Shown here: in pieces, positions 1 to 5,906 of the stretch | Numbering within the stretch: the first letter of the stretch is position 1 | Layout of the letters: the number at the start of each line of letters is the position of its first letter | Virus record (IMG/VR): IMGVR_UViG_3300008267_000141 | Span: 1 to 37,632 of that record | Reading direction: 5' to 3' (one strand) | Source: a virus | DNA: 37,632 bases | Program-made: the position numbers and the translations under genes | The notes under the pieces: generated by a model | What the model saw: only the letters and a program-made list of their open reading frames with translations | The model's database searches: none | What the model was told of the DNA's origin: nothing

Positions 1-108
1 CCCATACGGCGGGTCCGTAACAACCGCGTCCACCGGGCCAAGCGTTGGCAAGATGTCCCGGCAATCGCCAAGTAACAGCCGACAGTCACCAATGACTTCC
101 TCACGCAT
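1..108 (-). CDS. DNA methyltransferase, N-terminal fragment (beta-class N6-adenine/N4-cytosine)
   Basis: Only the first 36 codons are present; the gene runs off the left edge. The fragment ends in the catalytic motif IV of amino-methyltransferases (D-P-P-Y-G), preceded by the usual acidic strand. A DPPY motif about 32 residues from the start is the beta-class order, with the SAM-binding motif at the C-terminus. I chose ATG 108 over ATG 114 because the GGAGG at 115-119 is too close to the latter. It overlaps the 3' end of the small HTH gene upstream. The matching C-terminal part is at the other end of the window (37443-37632), so this is probably one gene cut by linearising a circular sequence. 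Target sequence is unknown. Confidence 0.85.
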   Translation of the reverse strand, partial: MREEVIGDCRLLLGDCRDILPTLGPVDAVVTDPPYG

Positions 109-274
109 CACCATCCTCCACAAACGGAAAGCCAATCACCTTAGCCCGGATGATTACGCTTTCCTCTAGCCGGTTAAGCGCCTTTGCCACGTCTGCAACA
201 GAACGCTTGGCAAGCGAGCCTGATTTGACCATGCGGTCTTCCTCTGGGGTCCAATGGCCCGGCGGCTTACGCAT
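101..274 (-). CDS. Small HTH (Myb/SANT-like) protein, 57 aa
   Basis: A 57-residue protein opening with an H-W-T-P-E-E-D segment, as in Myb/SANT-type helices, followed by two predicted helices (residues 20-37 and 38-48). It is probably a small DNA-binding protein; target unknown. The start codon lies inside the stop region of the upstream HTH gene (overlap 267-274), with GGAGG a few bases upstream. The stop overlaps the start of the methyltransferase fragment. Dense coupling on both sides is the main argument that it is real. I recognise no closer family. Confidence 0.7.
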   Translation of the reverse strand: MRKPPGHWTPEEDRMVKSGSLAKRSVADVAKALNRLEESVIIRAKVIGFPFVEDGDA

Positions 275-653
275 TGTCATCCTCCCAAACGGTAAAGAGC
301 GGGTGAGGCTTGGCGGGGACGGGCCTGGTACGTCTCGGCTCCGGTTTCACCGCTGGCAGATGGTCACCACGCTGGAAAGCCTCCGCAAGCGCAATAACAA
401 AGCGCCGGTCAGCGTCTCGGTGTTTAGCTTCCGCATCCCTGTCCCGATCAAACCCAGTTGGCGCGGTTGTGGCAAGGATGCTTTTGCCGAGGTCTTTGTG
501 CCAGCTAATGTTAAGCGTTCTGGCGCGTTCACGGATGACGTATTCCGTGCGGCCTAGCTTTTCGCCAATCTCGGCAGGCGTGAATCCAAGTTTTTTCATC
601 TTGCGGATGGTGTTGTCCTGAACGGACGTGAACCAATTACGCGGCTGTCGCAT
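267..653 (-). CDS. HTH protein, GcrA/sigma-like N-terminal domain
   Basis: 128 residues. Residues 10-48 form a likely helix-turn-helix: an aromatic/basic first helix, then F-T-P-A-E-I-G, then a recognition helix rich in Arg. This pattern resembles the N-terminal HTH of GcrA-type regulators of Alphaproteobacteria, but I cannot name the family with certainty. The rest is charged and proline-rich without a clear fold. The start has GGAGG five bases upstream and overlaps the end of the DnaA-like gene by 17 bases. It sits between genes for DNA modification and a replication-initiator domain, so a role in regulating phage or host promoters is a reasonable inference. Confidence 0.75.
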   Translation of the reverse strand: MRQPRNWFTSVQDNTIRKMKKLGFTPAEIGEKLGRTEYVIRERARTLNISWHKDLGKSILATTAPTGFDRDRDAEAKHRDADRRFVIALAEAFQRGDHLPAVKPEPRRTRPVPAKPHPLFTVWEDDNA

Positions 654-1005
654 AGAAGCCTCCGTCGCGGGCTTTGGTCATGGTGCGCTCGTAACCCTTC
701 GCAAGCGCATAGAAGGCAAACTCTGGACCGCCTGACTTACGGATACGAACCGCGTGTTTGTACGACTGCCCAATGCGTTCACAATGAGCGCGGACGCCGT
801 GCATGATAGTCGTATGGTCCCGACCTCCAATCCGCCGGGCAATCTCTGGATAAGAGAGGTGCGGGCATTCGGTGAAAGCGCGGTAATAGACCAACTGGCG
901 AGGCCGAGTGATGTGCGCTTGCCGGTTCGGGCCGGTCAACGCTGCGGTGGTCAGGCCATGCTCTACGGCGACCTCCCGCAGAATGTTGGCGACTGTCTGT
1001 CTCAT
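637..1005 (-). CDS. DnaA C-terminal (domain IV)-like DNA-binding protein
   Basis: 122 residues. Residues 30-85 match the DnaA box-binding domain IV: an R-Q-x-x-x-Y-x-x-R helix, S-Y-P-E-I-A-R-R-I, then the signature G-G-R-D-H-T-T-I-x-H-G (60-69). There is no AAA+ ATPase, so it cannot act as a full initiator. Known DnaA domain IV binds DnaA boxes; here it could recruit host replication to the phage or compete with host DnaA. I chose ATG 1005 because GGGGAGA lies just upstream and its ATGA overlaps the HNH stop; a longer start at 1038 lacks a site. The downstream HTH gene overlaps by 17 bases. Confidence 0.85.
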   Translation of the reverse strand: MRQTVANILREVAVEHGLTTAALTGPNRQAHITRPRQLVYYRAFTECPHLSYPEIARRIGGRDHTTIMHGVRAHCERIGQSYKHAVRIRKSGGPEFAFYALAKGYERTMTKARDGGFYATAA

Positions 1006-1373
1006 GTGTCTCCCCTTTTGAAAGGCCGCTTTGGCCATGTGGTTTTGGTCTTTGGAAACGGTCGGGATGGTATCGATCCGCCTTTGACTGCGCGTCTGGC
1101 CTGTTGGCCCGTCTCCCGGCCTTGGCGCTTTGCCTTGGCAATGCGGGCAACGTCTCCTCCCGTCTTGTCCGTCCGGTGGCAGGTTTTATGGACCAGCCTC
1201 AAGTTCTCGTCGCTGTCGTCAAACCCTAAAGCCCACGGGATAATGTGGTCTAGCTCATACGCTTCACCGGCTAAAACCTTCCGCTTGCAAATGTCGCACA
1301 CGCCACCGTCACGGGTGAACAAGCGAAGGCGGCGGGCTTTTGACATGGTCGGGCGGGGTGGCGCGGCTGTCAT
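1002..1373 (-). CDS. HNH endonuclease
   Basis: 123 residues. A compact HNH fold: C26-x-x-C29, the L-D-H43-I-I-P metal-binding strand, N57, and H62-x-x-C65-H66. The C-terminal half is a basic tail (Lys/Arg/Pro). HNH proteins of this size are common in phages as homing-type or packaging-associated nucleases; this one lies beside the methyltransferase, so a nuclease acting on unmethylated host DNA is possible but unproven. It overlaps dcm upstream and the DnaA-like gene downstream by four bases each (ATGA). A second in-frame ATG at 1346 is an alternative start. Confidence 0.85.
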   Translation of the reverse strand: MTAAPPRPTMSKARRLRLFTRDGGVCDICKRKVLAGEAYELDHIIPWALGFDDSDENLRLVHKTCHRTDKTGGDVARIAKAKRQGRETGQQARRAVKGGSIPSRPFPKTKTTWPKRPFKRGDT

Positions 1374-2170
1374 GCGGATTCAGCATCTAGGATGGCGTAG
1401 CCGATGAGTTCAGGGATTTGCGGGACGACGGCGTTTCCGCATCGGGCAAGGCGGTGTGGCCAATCGGAAACCCCATCAGCCACTCCGACAGGATCGGGTT
1501 GATCCATCCACCGACCAAATAGGGAACGGCTCGGGGCTCCCACTTCAGGTCGAACCCCATCTTGCAGCCGCTCGGCCGCGTTTCGCCGGATTGCTTTCGC
1601 AGCATGGTTAGCATCGAAAACGGGGCGAAGCCGTTGGACTTGTTCGGGGTAGGCCAGAACCCACACCCGGTCTCGACCATGTGGAGCGCCGACAGCGGAA
1701 GCTGGTATGCAATGCCACTCCGCATCATACCCGATCTCGGCCAAGTCTCCGAGAACTCGGCCAAACCAGCGCCCGGGTCGTTCACCGGGTCCGCTAATGA
1801 GGTTTGAGACGTTTTCCACGATGACGAACGAGGGTCGTAGCTCGCCAACAAGTCGAACGATCTCCGACCATAATCCGCTTCTAGAAGCCTCAATCCCTGC
1901 GCGACGGCCAGCGATAGACAGGTCTTGGCAGGGGAACCCGCCTGTGATGATGTTGGGAAGTCGAACCCCATCTGCTTCGAGTCGTAAACGGGTGAGAGTG
2001 GCAACGTCGTCATAACATGGAACCTCTGGCCAATGTCGAGCGAGAACCCTCCTCGCATGATCGTCAATTTCGCAGAAAGCGACGGTTTCAAATCCGCCTG
2101 TCCGTTCTAGTCCGAGACTGAACCCGCCAATCCCGCTGAACAGGTCCAAGACCTTTAGCTTCTCGGTCAC
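1370..2170 (-). CDS. dcm: DNA (cytosine-5)-methyltransferase
   Basis: 266 residues with the C5-methyltransferase motifs in order: I, D-L-F-S-G-I-G-G (9-16), binds SAM; IV, G-G-F-P-C81-Q, with catalytic Cys81; VI, E-N-V (119-121); VIII, G-A-P-H-G-R-D-R-V-W (161-170), where the second position after His is Gly rather than the more usual Arg; IX-X, G-N-A-V-V-P-Q (245-251). The target recognition region (about 172-225) is short, so the enzyme is near the small end of the family. It starts at GTG 2170 inside the stop of the coiled-coil gene (GTGA). Likely role: methylating phage DNA against host restriction. A long second frame is open inside it (see 1387-2013). Confidence 0.95.
   Translation of the reverse strand: MTEKLKVLDLFSGIGGFSLGLERTGGFETVAFCEIDDHARRVLARHWPEVPCYDDVATLTRLRLEADGVRLPNIITGGFPCQDLSIAGRRAGIEASRSGLWSEIVRLVGELRPSFVIVENVSNLISGPGERPGRWFGRVLGDLAEIGYDAEWHCIPASAVGAPHGRDRVWVLAYPEQVQRLRPVFDANHAAKAIRRNAAERLQDGVRPEVGAPSRSLFGRWMDQPDPVGVADGVSDWPHRLARCGNAVVPQIPELIGYAILDAESA
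1387..2013 (-). CDS. Candidate overlapping gene nested in dcm (+1 frame)
   Basis: A 208-codon frame lies wholly inside dcm on the same strand, +1 relative to it. From ATG 2013 (AGAGG nine bases upstream) it reads with a recognisable order of motifs: T-S-S-x-A-x-S-P-A-K-T, S-S-S-W-K-T-S-Q, F-S-E-T-W-P-R-S-G-M, A-Y-Q-L-P, W-P-T-P, E-W-L-M-G-F-P-I-G and T-P-S-S-R-K-S. From memory these resemble uncharacterised phage proteins found near dcm genes, but I cannot run a search. Some motifs are forced by dcm: S-S-W-K-T-S-Q is the shifted E-N-V region and S-P-A-K-T the shifted P-C-Q region. It is either a true second product or a constrained shadow. Confidence 0.4.
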   Translation of the reverse strand: MTTLPLSPVYDSKQMGFDFPTSSQAGSPAKTCLSLAVAQGLRLLEADYGRRSFDLLASYDPRSSSWKTSQTSLADPVNDPGAGLAEFSETWPRSGMMRSGIAYQLPLSALHMVETGCGFWPTPNKSNGFAPFSMLTMLRKQSGETRPSGCKMGFDLKWEPRAVPYLVGGWINPILSEWLMGFPIGHTALPDAETPSSRKSLNSSATPS

Positions 2171-2457
2171 TTCTCCCCCATCTCCACACGCAATTCTGCA
2201 ACAGAAAGAGCGCGGAGAGCCTGGTATATCGGAGCGCGGGCTTTCTTGTCCCGCACGGCCTTTGCCAGCTTTTCCTTAAGCGCGTCTCTTTGCCGTGCAA
2301 TCTCTGCAAGGCGACGGGCTTTCGACGTTGCAGCTTGTTCTGCCAGCCATTGAGCGTGGTCAGCGTCTCGCCGGTTCAGATAATCGTGCCATTCCTTTTG
2401 CTGGCGCTCGTAATTGAAGTCGAGGCGGGCGAGGATGCGTTTGATGAAGGCAATCAC
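2167..2457 (-). CDS. Coiled-coil protein of unknown function
   Basis: 96 residues. After a short hydrophobic N-terminus (residues 1-12) the protein is almost wholly charged and helical, with many Arg/Lys/Glu/Ala from about 16 to 75, typical of a coiled coil. No catalytic motif is visible. It starts at ATG 2457 within the stop of the HTH regulator and ends in the GTGA start of dcm, so all three are probably made from one message. I do not recognise the family. Confidence 0.75.
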   Translation of the reverse strand: MIAFIKRILARLDFNYERQQKEWHDYLNRRDADHAQWLAEQAATSKARRLAEIARQRDALKEKLAKAVRDKKARAPIYQALRALSVAELRVEMGEK

Positions 2458-2666
2458 GATGCGTTCTCCGCTTTCCGGTATGCAGTTTTAATGGTCACAA
2501 CCTTATCCACGCCGACGAGGGCGCAGAGAAGCTGAGTAGGGGGCTTGTGGCCTCGCAGAACGTCGCTCAGGACGGTTTGATTGACGCCGTTCCTTGCGCA
2601 CCATTCCTTCTGCCGTTCGTCTCCGACCAGCCGCTTAATAGCCTTGACTACTTGTTCCTGTTTCAT
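2454..2666 (-). CDS. Small HTH transcriptional regulator (Cro-like)
   Basis: 70 residues. Residues 7-45 fit a Cro/CI-type helix-turn-helix: Q-K-E-W-C-A-R-N-G-V-N then T-V-L-S-D-V-L-R-G as the recognition helix, followed by P-P and a short hydrophobic helix. Start ATG 2666 has GGGAGA seven bases upstream. It is the first gene of the leftward block and faces a rightward promoter across a 118-base gap with repeated operator-like sites. This is the usual position of a phage early regulator, so it probably controls one or both divergent blocks. There is no oligomerisation domain and no integrase in the window, so a lysogeny role is uncertain. Confidence 0.8.
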   Translation of the reverse strand: MKQEQVVKAIKRLVGDERQKEWCARNGVNQTVLSDVLRGHKPPTQLLCALVGVDKVVTIKTAYRKAENAS

Positions 2667-2693
2667 CCGTTTCTCCCTGAATGTGCGGCAAAG

Positions 2694-2728
2694 CTAGGCG
2701 AGATAAATCGCGCTGTCTAGCGAAATAA
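2694..2728. promoter_or_regulatory. Operator-like repeats in the divergent control region
   Basis: Two near-identical direct repeats, CTAGGCGAGATAA at 2694-2706 and CTAGCGAAATAA at 2717-2728, differ by one base and one deletion. Between and across them lie dyads: GCGA-N6-TCGC (2698-2711) and a perfect CGCT-gtct-AGCG (2711-2722). They sit just upstream of the rightward -35 box and between the two divergent first genes. This fits binding sites for the HTH protein at 2454-2666, which is inference. Confidence 0.55.
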
Positions 2729-2732
2729 TAGC

Positions 2733-2761
2733 TTGACGGTTTGCCGGGTGCCGTGTTTTAT
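2733..2761 (+). promoter_or_regulatory. Rightward early promoter
   Basis: TTGACG at 2733-2738, 17 bases, then TTTTAT at 2756-2761 (5/6 and 4/6 matches to sigma-70 consensus). It lies 24 bases before the first rightward gene, whose Shine-Dalgarno is AGGGAGAG. The operator-like repeats directly upstream suggest regulation. Confidence 0.65.
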
Positions 2762-2784
2762 GGTGGCAACAAGGGAGAGACGTT

Positions 2785-2952
2785 ATGCCGATTGAAGAAA
2801 TGACCAACACCGACCTTCTGGCCGCGCAACGCGAGTTGATGGCCAAGGCCCGCGTGGCCCGCGATGCTGGCGACTTGGATATGGCGCAGCGTTATTTGCG
2901 CGTCATCCGCCCGATGAACAACGAAATGCAACGCCGCATGGAGGCAATGTGA
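2785..2952 (+). CDS. Small helical protein, 55 aa, first gene of rightward early block
   Basis: 55 residues, almost entirely predicted helix with many Arg, Ala and Met; no motif is recognised. ATG 2785 is preceded by an AGGGAGAG ribosome site at good spacing, and the promoter at 2733-2761 lies directly upstream. The stop overlaps the next start (TGATG). Position and signals support a real, strongly expressed early protein; its function is unknown. Confidence 0.7.
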   Translation: MPIEEMTNTDLLAAQRELMAKARVARDAGDLDMAQRYLRVIRPMNNEMQRRMEAM

Positions 2953-3176
2953 TGCGCTACGAAGACACCATCATGCCGGAGACAAGCTGCTGCGATAGCT
3001 GCGGCGTTCGCATGGACGAAGGCGACAACTACGGCACTGGCGACGAGTGGCTGTGCGAGGATTGCCACGACGAACGCGCGGACGATGATTGCGACGACAG
3101 CGACGAGCCGCTGACCCTCTCGCCCCGCACGGACTGGCTCGCCATTGCCGCTGACATTACGGGAGCCGCGAAATGA
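2952..3176 (+). CDS. Small acidic zinc-ribbon protein
   Basis: 74 residues. Two CxxC pairs (C-D-S-C and C-E-D-C, about residues 13-38) separated by an acidic stretch form a probable zinc ribbon; one extra Cys follows at about 47 and the protein is very rich in Asp and Glu. I chose ATG 2952 (TGATG with the upstream stop) rather than GTG 2949. The stop overlaps the next gene by four bases. Small acidic zinc proteins in phage early regions often bind host proteins, but no specific partner is visible. Confidence 0.7.
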   Translation: MRYEDTIMPETSCCDSCGVRMDEGDNYGTGDEWLCEDCHDERADDDCDDSDEPLTLSPRTDWLAIAADITGAAK

Positions 3177-3514
3177 GCAAGCGTTACACATACTCAACGT
3201 GCCTGATGTTTGGCACGGACGGCGAGGCTGACCATTGCGAGATTGACGTGACGGTTTCGTATGAGGTCGCATGGCTCGACGATTGCGGCCAGCGCGGCGA
3301 GATTGAGGACATTCGCGTTGAGGCGATTGATTCCGACACGGCGGCAAAAGCCGATCCCGTGGCAGTCGCGGAGGCATTCGACGTGTTCGAGTGCGGGCGT
3401 TTTGATGACGCCATGTTGATCCATGCCAGCGAAGAATGGGCAGAGGATTATGCCGATGCCCTTGACCGGCGCGATGAGGCCAAAAGAGAACGCGCGTGGA
3501 TGGGAGATTATTGA
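3173..3514 (+). CDS. Hypothetical acidic protein, 113 aa
   Basis: 113 residues, strongly acidic, with alternating beta-like segments in the first half (residues 5-50) and a helical, Asp/Glu/Arg-rich second half (75-113). Four cysteines (about 10, 22, 38 and 74) are too scattered for an obvious zinc site. ATGA overlap with the upstream gene and TGATG with the downstream one. I do not recognise it. Very acidic phage early proteins can mimic DNA, but nothing here shows that. Confidence 0.65.
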   Translation: MSKRYTYSTCLMFGTDGEADHCEIDVTVSYEVAWLDDCGQRGEIEDIRVEAIDSDTAAKADPVAVAEAFDVFECGRFDDAMLIHASEEWAEDYADALDRRDEAKRERAWMGDY

Positions 3515-3705
3515 TGACCGACATCATCGAAACCATGCGCGGCCTCCGCAATCAGACGATTACGTTTGAAGCCACAATGTCAGCCCTGACCGTAGCAATC
3601 GGCAACGTGGAGCGCCTGACCGATCTGCAACCCGACCAGCTTGAGCGGCTATGGAAAGCCACGGCCCGTCTGGGCAATGCTGTAGCGGTGAAGTCTGATG
3701 ACTGA
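3514..3705 (+). CDS. Small hypothetical protein, 63 aa
   Basis: 63 residues. I chose ATG 3514, which overlaps the previous stop as TGATG, over an in-frame start at 3496 inside that gene. The sequence is predicted to be two helices joined by a short turn, with no motif I recognise. It overlaps the next gene by eight bases. The coupling pattern makes it likely to be translated. Confidence 0.6.
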   Translation: MTDIIETMRGLRNQTITFEATMSALTVAIGNVERLTDLQPDQLERLWKATARLGNAVAVKSDD

Positions 3706-3919
3706 CCGCCCACTTGCCCGTTTTCACAACGGCCAGTTAGAGCTAGACCGTGGTGGCGTTTACGGACCGGCCACGCGCCTCAGTGTCCGTGTGATGCTGC
3801 AATCATTCCAGCACAAACCCGGCCCTGACGCAGCGCGATACGTCCGCGATTGTCATACCGCCCTGCAACAATATGAACAGGCAATGGAGGAAGCCAAATG
3901 CGAAGCAGCGACACACTAA
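3698..3919 (+). CDS. Small hypothetical protein, 73 aa
   Basis: 73 residues with a basic N-terminus containing a possible beta hairpin (residues 5-30) and a C-terminal helix (about 45-70). No family recognised. It begins eight bases before the previous stop and overlaps the start of the ERF gene by 22 bases. Position directly before a recombination gene suggests the same early message, nothing more. Confidence 0.6.
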   Translation: MTDRPLARFHNGQLELDRGGVYGPATRLSVRVMLQSFQHKPGPDAARYVRDCHTALQQYEQAMEEAKCEAATH

Positions 3920-4569
3920 CCAAAATCAGCCCCGCGCTTGTGAGGGCTATCAACGCAATCGAAGGCGTGAAGAAGGGCGCAGATAACCCGTTTTTCAAAT
4001 CCAAGTATGCCAACCTCGAAAGCGTGATTGAAGCCGCTCACGGTGCGTTGGAGGCTAACGGGCTGGCGGTTATGCAAGGCCCAGGTCCGATGGATGGCAA
4101 CTGCATCACGCTCACGACGCGCCTTGTTCACGAAAGCGGCGAGTGGATTGAGACTGACTTCTCGCTGCCCGCTGGCAAGATGGACCCTCAAGCGGCAGGC
4201 TCGGCAATCACCTACGCCCGTCGATACTCGCTCATGGCCATGCTGAATATGCCAGCCGTGGATGATGACGGGGAGGCGTCTATGCCCCGTAGCACTAAGC
4301 CCGGCGAGCCGAAAAACCCGAACGTAAGCGTTCACCCTGAAGGCCCTGACTTTTGGGGCGCTGAAGGCTCCGGAATGTCTGCGGCTCAAGCTAAGAAAGA
4401 TGGCTGGGGCGAGACGCTGGACGGATGGCTTGGCGAGATTGCTGTGTTGCCAACCACGCAGGCATGGCAAGATTGGTGCCGTGAGAACGCTGCTGACGTT
4501 AAGCGGCTCCCGAAAGGCTGGCGCGTTCAAATCCGTGAAGAACTCGAACTGAGAAAGAAGGAACTCTAA
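3898..4569 (+). CDS. erf: ERF-family single-strand annealing protein
   Basis: 223 residues. The N-terminal 125 residues carry the ERF hallmarks: I-S-P-A-L-V near the start, N-P-F-F-K-S-K-Y-A (about 30-38), the H-E-S-G-E-W-I-E strand, and D-P-Q-A-A-G-S-A-I-T-Y-A-R-R-Y-S-L (about 95-111) followed by D-D-D-G-E. ERF proteins anneal complementary single strands and serve phage recombination, circularisation of terminally redundant DNA and replication. The C-terminal 90 residues are variable and Trp-rich. Start ATG 3898 has AGGAAG upstream. The next gene, an SSB-like partner, overlaps by one base. ERF use fits a genome that is circularly permuted. Confidence 0.92.
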   Translation: MRSSDTLTKISPALVRAINAIEGVKKGADNPFFKSKYANLESVIEAAHGALEANGLAVMQGPGPMDGNCITLTTRLVHESGEWIETDFSLPAGKMDPQAAGSAITYARRYSLMAMLNMPAVDDDGEASMPRSTKPGEPKNPNVSVHPEGPDFWGAEGSGMSAAQAKKDGWGETLDGWLGEIAVLPTTQAWQDWCRENAADVKRLPKGWRVQIREELELRKKEL

Positions 4570-4841
4570 TGGCTGGATATGAAGCCCGACCCGGCGACCT
4601 CACGATCTACAAAGAGCGCGAGAAGAAAAACGAGAAGGCCCCGGATTGGAAAGGCTCCGCGCTTGTCGTCATTCCCGATGGCGCAAAGCCCGGCGACGTG
4701 GTGAAGATGGACGTGGCCGTGTGGGCCAAGGGTCAATACGGCACGATGCTTGGTGGCCAAATCAAGCCCGCTCGCCAGATTGACGCGCCGATCACACCAG
4801 GCCGTCCCAAGGATAGCTTTGACGACAACGCGCCGTGGTGA
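4569..4841 (+). CDS. SSB-like small protein with acidic C-terminal tip
   Basis: 90 residues. The body (about 10-65) looks like a small beta-rich domain with an E-K-A-P-D-W-K-G segment, reminiscent of DUF736-like or OB-type proteins. The tail ends D-S-F-D-D-N-A-P-W, a short acidic tip with a final hydrophobic residue, as in single-strand DNA-binding proteins that recruit partners through the tail. It directly follows the ERF annealase (TAATG), and annealase-SSB pairs are common in phages. Binding to single-stranded DNA is an inference from tail and neighbour. Confidence 0.65.
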   Translation: MAGYEARPGDLTIYKEREKKNEKAPDWKGSALVVIPDGAKPGDVVKMDVAVWAKGQYGTMLGGQIKPARQIDAPITPGRPKDSFDDNAPW

Positions 4842-5167
4842 TGCTCGTATCAGACGATGATATGCACCTTGTGTTGGAGGCCCTTGGCGATGAGTCAGGG
4901 GCCGCTCACAGGGCCGCGCATGAGTATCTGGACGCTCTTACGAAAACGGTTCTTGCTGAACTAATGGGCGAGAGCGATGCAAAGTCAGCTACGGAGCGAG
5001 AGCAATGGGCAAGAGCGCAGCCACGGTTCAAGGATCATCTGGCGAAAGTCGGAGCGCAGGCCAAAGCGGACTACACGGCTCGCCAACGTTACGCAGCGGC
5101 CAATGCCAAGATGGAGGTCTGGAGAACGCAGAACGCCAACAACCGAGCGGCGGAACGCCTCCGCTAG
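4841..5167 (+). CDS. Conserved phage protein, helical, unknown function
   Basis: 108 residues, nearly all helix, with an acidic N-terminus (S-D-D-D-M-H) and a C-terminal segment containing K-M-E-V-W-R-T-Q-N followed by Arg-rich residues. I recall phage proteins with the same arrangement beside annealase genes, but no function is known to me. ATG 4841 overlaps the SSB-like stop (TGATG); a GTG two codons earlier is possible. Location suggests an accessory role in recombination or replication. Confidence 0.7.
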   Translation: MLVSDDDMHLVLEALGDESGAAHRAAHEYLDALTKTVLAELMGESDAKSATEREQWARAQPRFKDHLAKVGAQAKADYTARQRYAAANAKMEVWRTQNANNRAAERLR

Positions 5168-5210
5168 AAACCTGGACCCCGTGGACAGTCAGAAAGCAAG
5201 ACTACACCCG

Positions 5211-5384
5211 ATGAATGACCCGATCACCGCAGTCCGCACCTACGCCTGCCCGAAAAGCCGTGCCGCCCGCGATAAGTGGCTTGCCCATCGTGCGGAAGCT
5301 GGAATGCCAGTGTTTCGCATTGCTGATAAGCATGACGATCCGCCGGGTGCATTCATGAGACAGTTTCGCAAAGCGCAAAAATAA
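5211..5384 (+). CDS. Small basic protein, 57 aa
   Basis: 57 residues, basic, with three or four predicted helices and no recognised motif. No strong ribosome site precedes ATG 5211; the same frame is open further upstream, and GTG 5181 is an alternative start adding ten residues. It ends 24 bases before a promoter-like sequence. Function unknown. Confidence is limited by the weak start signal. Confidence 0.5.
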   Translation: MNDPITAVRTYACPKSRAARDKWLAHRAEAGMPVFRIADKHDDPPGAFMRQFRKAQK

Positions 5385-5407
5385 ATCTGGCTAGGTGACG
5401 ATTTGTG

Positions 5408-5435
5408 TTGCCGGACCGGTCCGGTGCTGTATGTT
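5408..5435 (+). promoter_or_regulatory. Promoter with a palindrome in its spacer
   Basis: TTGCCG at 5408-5413, 16 bases, TATGTT at 5430-5435. The spacer and -35 edge contain the perfect 14-base palindrome CCGGACCGGTCCGG (5411-5424), a likely protein-binding site. It lies upstream of the zinc-motif gene at 5461, whose ribosome site is AAGGGAGA. Confidence 0.6.
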
Positions 5436-5460
5436 GGTCTCAACAAAGGGAGACAGACCA

Positions 5461-5751
5461 ATGACCAGCGCGACGCAAACACTTTCAATCCGGGGCTACG
5501 AAGGCGAGTGCTATTGCGACCATTGCGGTCGCGCTCTGCAACACGGCGTCCGCACCGACCTGATGGGCGTTATTGGGGCTGACTGCTTCAACAAGCTTAT
5601 TAAAGCTGACCGCAAGCGGTTCAGCGGCAACGGAAAGCCGGGCGCTTCGCTGGTCCGCACTTTCGCCGCTCTGCGTGAACGCCGTTCGGATGCTGACCTC
5701 TCGCGGATGGGCTACCATGCCCCGACCTCCTTCACTTTTGAGGTGGCGTGA
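5461..5751 (+). CDS. Zinc-binding small protein (CxC-xx-C ... G-A-D-C type)
   Basis: 96 residues. Cys17, Cys19 and Cys22 (C-Y-C-D-H-C-G) with a later G-A-D-C42-F-N-K-L make a four-Cys zinc site. The rest is basic and helical. Proteins with C-x-x-C-G ... G-x-x-C-F are frequent in phage early regions; their function is not known to me. The start at ATG 5461 has AAGGGAGA nine bases upstream and its own promoter (5408-5435). The stop overlaps the next start (TGATG). Confidence 0.75.
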   Translation: MTSATQTLSIRGYEGECYCDHCGRALQHGVRTDLMGVIGADCFNKLIKADRKRFSGNGKPGASLVRTFAALRERRSDADLSRMGYHAPTSFTFEVA

Positions 5752-5906
5752 TGCGCGGTATCTGGTTTGAAGAATACGAGCGGCTCTGGAACGAAACCGA
5801 GGACAGCGAGCCTGACCCGCTCGCTGTCACCGAGGCCGTAACGGAAAGACTGGCGAACGCTGCTGATCGTTATCGTGACGCTCAGAAATACGAGGGCCTT
5901 GAATGA
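5751..5906 (+). CDS. Small acidic protein, 51 aa
   Basis: 51 residues, Glu-rich and helical, with a Trp-rich beginning (I-W-F-E-E-Y-E-R-L-W). No motif recognised. TGATG start coupling with the zinc-binding gene and ATGA overlap with the RHH gene place it inside one translational unit. Function unknown. Confidence 0.6.
   Translation: MRGIWFEEYERLWNETEDSEPDPLAVTEAVTERLANAADRYRDAQKYEGLE

Noticed and set aside
5005-5214. 69-codon plus-strand frame ending in an ATGA overlap with the gene at 5211
   Set aside because: The ATGA junction is attractive, but most of it lies inside the preceding gene in another frame and it is Gly/Ser-rich without structure.
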